From Siphonodentalium dalli (Eukaryota > Mollusca > Scaphopoda > Gadilida > Siphonodentaliidae): 64,000 nucleotides of DNA. Position numbers and translations under genes: made by a program. Below the pieces are notes generated by a model that searched no databases, was not told where the DNA came from, and worked only from the letters and a program-made list of their open reading frames with translations. Within the stretch, counting starts at the first letter, position 1, and the number at the start of each line of letters is the position of its first letter. Shown in pieces: positions 58,690 to 64,000 of the stretch. The stretch covers positions 258,581,863-258,645,862 of the forward strand of contig CP136064.1 of NCBI GenBank assembly GCA_032622095.1. The letters run 5' to 3'.

Positions 58690-58964
58690 TTAAAAGAAAA
58701 TACAACAAAATCTATGCTAACCCATCTGGGATAACTATCCACCAGATGGGCTGAGTGCGCCTTGCCTGGGGAGGGCATATCCAATAATTGGCTGTCTTAC
58801 TGCCCACCCCAACTAGTCATTAAAATAGCACTCTGCTCTGTCTGGAAGCTGCGTGGACCATGGTATATTATATAGAATAACTGTGGTCAATTATAAAATA
58901 TACAATTTGTGTATAGAATCATTTAGAAATGAATTAGAAATCATGGCAGCTATCCAAACGCATG

Positions 58965-59060
58965 AAGCGGCGACGGTTTAGAAATTACATTAGTGACGTA
59001 GGTTCCTGAACGTCAGAAGCGACGGTTTAGATATTACATTAGTGACGTAGGTTACTGGCC
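58965..59060. repeat. ~50-bp direct duplication
   Basis: gcgacggtttagaaattaca-ttagtgacgtaggtt is repeated twice with two mismatches. Confidence 0.85.
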
Positions 59061-59754
59061 CTGATCTTCACAGCAGGAAATTCAACATATTTCATGCAAT
59101 TCATGCATTAATTCATAGATATAAACTAGATATGTTTTCTGAACTGTAGACCCAGATATGTACTGCTGAATTTCAAAGAGAGAGAATCATGATTCAGCAT
59201 TAAAGGCCCACTTAATTTTTCGAATGCCCAGATCACATTATACACAATCTTTTCCATATTATATACCATTTGGAAGAGGAACCAAATATATATATATTCC
59301 ACTAGGATACGGAACCGCAGTGTCCATCAAGTGTTAGAGATTCTCAAATTCACCCCAAGACTTCTCACGTTTTTTACCCCACAGGGAGCCTGTATGCGGG
59401 AGCCCATTATATATAGATAAAAATGGGCACGAAGCGCATAGGGGCCACATAGAGGGCCCTCATATAGGTAGTGCTCACAGAAAGGGGCCACAGAGCATGT
59501 TTCTGTTAGTATAGTAAAAGGCAAGTTATGTTGATTTTATTGCGTTCCATATGCGCATGCATATATATGTCGGGTTGTAAAAATACAGTTCTCAGTGTTA
59601 TAAAGTGTTCCCACGCCACCAGTGACCAAAAAAAAAGAAGTAGCATTGCCGTTCCATTTCTCTAATAGAAATAAGAATTTGTTCAAGCCCGCGAACACCA
59701 GAAAGTAATAAGGAACATGTATTTACCCGTAATGTTTGACGGACAATCACCTAG

Positions 59755-59915
59755 TTTTCATTATAATTACCATGTTGTTTGCATCGTTCATAGATCACAC
59801 GAGTGTATTTAACACTAATCCATGACTCAAATTCATTCAGTTGTTGCATACATTGTTGAGTATAAAAGGAGATGGTCCCATAAATGGTCGGATTTACTGT
59901 ATAGTCGCCCTTTAA
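59755..59915. repeat. Half copy of the 62127-62475 foldback
   Basis: It contains ttttcattataattaccatg, ccatgactcaaattcattca and gagtataaaaggagatggtc, and ends at ctttaa. It matches the right arm at 62300-62475 but has no partner arm. Confidence 0.75.
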
Positions 59916-60218
59916 TTACTCTAGATTTTCAATAAATCGAATTGTTTGAAGATGTATCCTTGGTATATTGGAAGATTTAGTCTTTGAAAAAGAATTGTTA
60001 TGGCCGAAACATACAGAAACAGGCCATCGAGACCACCTTAAACACAGCATCTGATATTTTAAACACACATTTTTCTCAATCTCTTGAAAACGGAATTCTG
60101 AGTGTGCTGGGATACTAATTATCGACTTTATTGCTTTGATATAATGTGCTTGTTATTTTTCGGCTGTCATTGTGGAATTTGTAATGGCGAACTAACTGCG
60201 TATGTCACTAATTTGCTG

Positions 60219-60719
60219 TTAAAGGCACGTGAGGCCTTAATTGTCGAAAATATTCATATTTGTTCCAAACACCGTAAACAGAAAAACATTAAAACGCATA
60301 CAGTTTCGTTCAGATATACCATGACCATCGCGTAAACAGCATGTTATCATAAATACCTACTATATTTTACCTAAGCAAGAGCCTGATTGGGTTACAGAGG
60401 ACAACACAATGCTACTGGCTAATCACACACAAATGGCATAAACGCTCTTTATTAGTTCCATATCAGGAATTCACCAACAAAGAACGCTCTTTGTGTTTAC
60501 CATCATAATATAAACAAACACCAGAAAGGTAACTTTTTATGCGTTTGTTTACATAACAATGGTTAACATATGAGAATAACATACTGTTTATGCGATATTT
60601 CTTATTTATATACGGACAAAGTCTGTCTACATTTTGATGATCTTTCTGTTTGTGGCGGTTTTTGACGGGTGGAAATATTTTCACAGGATACCCACCGCCA
60701 AGACCAACCGTACCTTTAA
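60219..60719. mobile_element. 501-bp TTAA-flanked MITE (family E), copy 2
   Basis: TTAAAGGCACGTGAGGCC and GTACCTTTAA lie at the borders. Internal blocks acgctctttattagttccat, gaacgctctttgtgtttacc and ggcggtttttgacggg are shared with 21763-22231. Confidence 0.8.
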
Positions 60720-60974
60720 ATGTGTTTTTAGCAAACAGTATCATGCTGTCACTTAAATATGTTGTTAAATGGTATGAATTATGTCGCTGAACTAATTATG
60801 ATTACACAGTCCTCAGACTGCATTGTGTAACGAACACACCACAAATGGTCCAAATGGTACCAACCAACAGCCACATCACAAAATACCAAAATTGTATAGA
60901 ACTACAAGAACACCGGGCAAAAATATATAAAACAGGATATACATGTACTTGGGAATTATATATTCGAGGAAAGC

Positions 60975-61451
60975 TTAAAGGTACTCAATCCGTAAAGAGG
61001 GTCCCCATCTCAACAGATTCCAACAACAACAATCCGATCAGAGGGTCCTATATTACTATTTCTTTGGCTTTGGGGGTAAAAAATATTTGATTCGAGTCGA
61101 GGAACCCATCAAACAAAGCTCAGAGTTATTAGATATTGATTTTTGAAATTTGTTATTAACTCGAGATGAGTACTAACAACTGCCGTAATCTGCTCTGGAT
61201 GTATACTCCAAATCTATTCAAACAGACAAGGATGGATAACTCTAAAATCAAGTGGTAATTTTAACGCAATTTTGACTGAGTTCTGGGCCAGTTAGTATTC
61301 CCGATAATGAAAAATAATAGATTTCTAAAATCGATATCTAACAAATCTGAGCTTTGATGGGTGACTTCCTCGACTCGAATCAAATATTTTTGACCCCCGA
61401 AGCCATTGAAATAGTAATTGAGAGGAGTTTTATCGGATTGAGTACCGTTAA
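60975..61451. mobile_element. 477-bp TTAA-flanked MITE (family G), copy 2, inverted
   Basis: Same length as, and closely similar on the opposite strand to, 47557-48033, with ttaaaggtactcaatccg and ttgagtaccgttaa ends. A shared open frame (47469-47747 in part; 61261-61518) is preserved only because the copies are young. Confidence 0.88.
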
Positions 61452-61596
61452 TGTGTCGTTGGCTTTGCAAACATTGTGATCGAGAAAAGGAATATCGAAC
61501 ATTGGTGGAAAATGTCACAAAAATGAAGCCGGTATTGATATTTGGTCGATAAATACATTAATTACTCATATTCTGACTTATATTCTATTCCTGATA

Positions 61597-62040
61597 TGTG
61601 ACCCGCCATATCAAATCCAGTCGTAAGTCGGGATTTATTTTACCCTGTGCCAATGCATTCTCTTATATATACGAGTCGACCATATGTCGCCTCGCATATA
61701 TAAGAGAATGCATTGGCCTAACAATTTTTTATCATTTTTTTAAATAAATGTTTCTAACAATTTTTAGGACATAAAATAAAAAACATCCATTACCCTGCAG
61801 GGAGCCCCACACATATATAGAAGCATATAGAAGAGTGTCGTCTGCTCATGTTTGTATGGGCTCTGTATGGGTGAAATTATAAAATTGTTAAAGAATACAA
61901 GAAAAAATTATTAAAATTGTAAAAAATTGTTAGGCCAATGCATTCTCTTATCTATGGTCGACTCGCATATATAAGAGAATGCATTGGCACAGGGTAAAAA
62001 AAATCCCGACTTACGACTGGATTTGATATGGCGGGTCACA
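61597..62040. mobile_element. Family A TIR element with 67-bp palindromes, copy 3
   Basis: tgtgacccgccatatcaaat and the inverse ttgatatggcgggtcaca bound 444 bp. Palindromes lie at 61650-61716 and 61934-61987 (shortened). The interior has the same orientation as copy 2, opposite to copy 1. Confidence 0.87.
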
Positions 62041-62126
62041 TATATCAAAATTAATGAGTGTTTATCTCACTTCTGCGCGAACATTCGAAAACAGCTGGGA
62101 AAATATCCATGACATTGGCAACTGTG

Positions 62127-62475
62127 TTAAAGGGGGACTGCACACTAAATCCGGCCATTATGGGACCATCTCCTTTATACTCAACATAATATATGCAACA
62201 AAAGAATGGATTTGAGCCATGGATTAGTGCAATATACACTCATGTGCTCTATATGAACAATACAACAGCACGGTAATTATAATGAAAATGACACGAATCA
62301 TAAACTCATTTTCATTATAATTACCGTGTTGTTTTACATCGTTCACAGAGCACATGAGTGTATTTTTGCACAAATCCATGACTCAAATTCATTCATTTGT
62401 TGCATATATTCTGTTGAGTATAAAAGGAGATGGTCCCGTAAAATGACCGGATTTTGTGTATATCACCCATCTAAG
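62127..62475. mobile_element. ~350-bp foldback element
   Basis: The left arm (ccggccattatgggaccatc, tcctttatactcaacataat, ggtaattataatgaaaatga) is inverse to the right arm (tcattttcattataattacc, gagtataaaaggagatggtc, gaccggattttgtg), with a centre near 62300. The left border has TTAA at 62127-62130. Confidence 0.85.
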
Positions 62476-63639
62476 AGTATATACAGCCTATATACAAATC
62501 GGTACTTTGTGAATTTATAGATTTGTCGACTTATTATTCCTTCAGAATACCAATTTCAGTCTAATTTGCGATTGAAGGGAATCTTGGTCTGAAACGACAT
62601 TTTTTTTACACTAAATATTGGTTGGAAACTCTCACTATTGGAACAGTCCTATTTTGTCTTAATTTGAATTGAAAACTGTTGCTTATTTAGTCAAGAAATT
62701 TCCAACTTTTGAAAATTTGGTTCAATGTTGCGTGTAAAAGATACCAAAGCCCACTGGTTTTAGTTTAAACATATTTTATTGTATCATTTATGTACAAATG
62801 GGATTGGGGCACAAGTTATACAACTTAGATAGCCCCTCTCCCCACTGGTATGACGTAGACGACGAGCGTGGGGAGTCAGCAAAACAATTCAGGATACAAG
62901 GTTGAATTTTTGGCTTTCTAAATTTTGGAACCCACGAACGCATTTTGTTTGCAAGGGAAATTGGGATCCACCTCAAAGTTGAAAACAGCAGGGCAAGGCA
63001 GACGGATCCACCCCTTGATATTGTTATAAAAGATCAAATATTTGGTAAATATTGAAACTGGGAACCCTCTTCATTTGATTAATGCTCTATTTTGTCCCAG
63101 TTTATAAGCCTAAACATTTATACTCGTTTTAGTAGTCATAATTTGTCTTTGAACATGGATTTGGAAAAACATTTATCCATGGCATTTCAAGAATCTGCGA
63201 TTGGGGCCTCAGTCATACCCACCCACATGAACCTTGTGCCGATGCATTCTCTTATATAAGCGAGTCGAAAGCAAAGCATTTCCTTTAAGTTCAGACTGGT
63301 ATATGTTTTACCAACCATAGATTCATGGTCACTAGTCCATTAGCAATGTCAAACCTCCATATATTTCTGAGGACAGCTTTAACAATATACCAATTCAGGA
63401 CATTCAGCATACTTGTTACCATTGTGTGAGTTTGACTCCTTGTGATTTGAATCCATGTAACTCGTATTCGTTCCTCAACCAATCTCTGATTAATATCATG
63501 TATAACGTATTGCATGCACAGTGTACTCAATACATAAAACATGGATCAATGCTATGTCATTCTTGTTACTAGTGTCTTTATTCACACAGTCCATACTCTT
63601 AAAAAAGAACATAAATAAACCCAAATTATAAAGCCATTA

Positions 63640-63745
63640 TTGGAATTTTGCACTACTCAAAACCAAATCCTATATAGTTGAAAATGTTATTAGACCAAAT
63701 CCTATATAGTTAAAATGTTATTAGACCAAATCCTATATAGTTGGA
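63640..63745. repeat. 33-bp minisatellite, three units
   Basis: aaaccaaatcctatatagtt followed by gaaaatgttattag is repeated three times, about 90 bases downstream of exon 1 in gene sense. Confidence 0.92.
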
Positions 63746-63831
63746 CATTTTATGGTCTCACCCCCAGTTGGAACCCCCTAGCAACGCCCTTGAAAATATG
63801 GTATGGTATGGTAAAACGGATATCCACTCAC

Positions 63832-63916
63832 TTGTTGTCTGCCCAAACGTGAGATCAAAACTCAGCAGAAATAATCCAGATAGAAGAAAGAAAGTAATCA
63901 CTGTTGGTGTCCCCAT
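63832..63916 (-). CDS. Exon 1: start codon and signal peptide of the receptor phosphatase
   Basis: The 28 codons read MGTPTVITFFLLSGLF then LLSFDLTFGQTT: a short polar start, a hydrophobic core rich in Leu and Phe, and a small residue (Gly25) that suits signal peptidase cleavage. The exon ends in phase 1 at a strong GTGAGT donor (63831-63826). The ATG at 63914-63916 has G at -3 and G at +4. In-frame ATGs lie 30 and 33 bases upstream (63946 and 63949) and would add a polar N-terminal tail. I prefer the downstream start because it puts the hydrophobic core close to the N-terminus, but the longer form is possible. The leftover A joins AT of exon 2 to give Asn. Confidence 0.8.
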
Positions 63917-63970
63917 GACGTGAGTCTGAGAACATGCAATCCCCATCAATGCGGGATGGTGGCAGATGCG

Positions 63971-63977
63971 TTTATAT
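63971..63977 (-). promoter_or_regulatory. Possible TATA-like element upstream of exon 1
   Basis: On the minus strand this reads ATATAAA, about 55 bases upstream of the chosen start codon. The spacing would allow a short 5' UTR starting near 63945. In DNA this AT-rich such a motif is expected often by chance, and only 84 bases of upstream sequence are available, so this is a weak call. Confidence 0.2.
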
Positions 63978-64000
63978 GAACTACAACATATGAGGACTAT

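Larger units (their letters stand above)
39577..63831 (-). other. Intron 1 (24.3 kb)
   Basis: The GTGAGT donor (63831-63826) and TTTTCCAG acceptor bound the largest intron. It contains retroelement fragments (40294-40596, 42155-42330), two family A elements, paired TTAA MITEs of three families, several large foldbacks and many minisatellites, listed separately. The stretches 43720-44840, 44980-46080, 46530-47270, 50480-51340, 53790-55000, 56350-58370, 58600-59750 and 62480-63640 show no gene or repeat I can identify with confidence. A minus-strand AATAAA near 62778 ends a short frame at 62788-62976 but no coherent gene is visible. Confidence 0.65.
10548..63916 (-). other. Receptor-type protein tyrosine phosphatase gene with fucolectin-like and tandem EGF-like ectodomain (5' nine exons; 3' end outside window)
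   Basis: Nine exons on the minus strand join into one open reading frame of 4,456 nt (1,485 codons plus one base). Order of parts: signal peptide (residues 1-25), Cys-rich EGF-like module (29-81), fucolectin/F-type-lectin-like domain (81-222), about 25 EGF-like units (222-1324), one transmembrane helix (about 1338-1361), juxtamembrane cytoplasmic segment (1361-1440), and the first helices of a PTP domain (about 1435-1486). Ectodomain introns 1-5 are all phase 1, as expected of shuffled extracellular modules. Eight of nine introns have GT donors, one has GC, and every acceptor visible is AG. The role inferred from family knowledge is a cell-surface receptor whose cytosolic domain removes phosphate from phosphotyrosine. 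The catalytic exons are not visible, so activity, and whether there are one or two PTP domains, cannot be judged. The likely relatives are the EGF-rich receptor phosphatases of molluscs. The gene model is my own manual splice and no transcript supports it. Confidence 0.88.

Noticed and set aside
58548-58784. Frame with a long Ser-Leu repeat
   Set aside because: Translation of the (AG)n microsatellite.
61261-61518. 85-codon frame also found at 47469-47747
   Set aside because: The shared part is the family G MITE in both places; conservation reflects recent copying, not coding constraint. No transposase motif.
62788-62976. 62-codon frame followed by AATAAA on the minus strand
   Set aside because: No recognised protein and no upstream exon; it may be the 3' end of a retroelement or chance.

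Overview
The window is AT-rich, intron-heavy, repeat-packed eukaryotic DNA. I find one protein-coding gene, on the minus strand, spanning almost the whole window. The gene architecture (many EGF-like units with a fucolectin-type domain on a receptor tyrosine phosphatase) and three tandem arrays of roughly 160-bp units, two of them ending in GGACGGACGACGG-type motifs, suggest a lophotrochozoan, most likely a bivalve mollusc. No bacterial features, rRNA, convincing tRNA or CRISPR array was found.

Gene layout (transcribed right to left): exon 1 at 63832-63916 (start codon, signal peptide); exon 2 at 39421-39576 (small EGF-like Cys-rich module); exons 3 and 4 at 33950-34144 and 28794-29021 (two halves of one fucolectin/F-type-lectin-like domain); exon 5 at 18420-21725 (about 1,100 residues of tandem EGF-like units in one uninterrupted exon); exon 6 at 17780-17891 (transmembrane helix); exons 7 and 8 at 14816-14910 and 13786-13976 (cytoplasmic juxtamembrane region); exon 9 at 10548-10635 (the LPAGL/PEN/KNRYAD start of a protein tyrosine phosphatase domain). 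Reading phase is consistent across all eight junctions and yields about 1,485 codons. The catalytic exons (pTyr loop, WPD, HCSAGVGR) were not found and presumably lie left of position 1. The protein should be a single-pass surface receptor that couples an EGF/lectin-like ectodomain to an intracellular phosphatase.

The introns (0.5 to 24 kb) are full of repeats. They hold nested palindromic foldback elements (a 67-bp palindrome reused inside larger inverted-repeat elements, a 217-bp near-perfect palindrome, and a GAATGAGGTCCCC foldback flanking exon 3), at least four families of short TTAA-flanked inverted-repeat elements resembling piggyBac-type MITEs, three ~160-bp-unit arrays, many minisatellites and microsatellites, a permuted inverted duplication at 24.6-28.6 kb, and decayed non-LTR retrotransposon fragments near 8.8, 40.4 and 42.2 kb.

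The points most worth following up are: the phosphatase receptor and its giant EGF exon with recent 37-residue duplications; a GC-AG intron splitting a lectin domain that lacks the usual sugar-binding motif; a lectin half-exon bracketed by foldback elements and skippable in frame; a ubiquitin-fold-like ORF inside an inverted-repeat unit just after the transmembrane exon; and the palindrome-within-palindrome element family.
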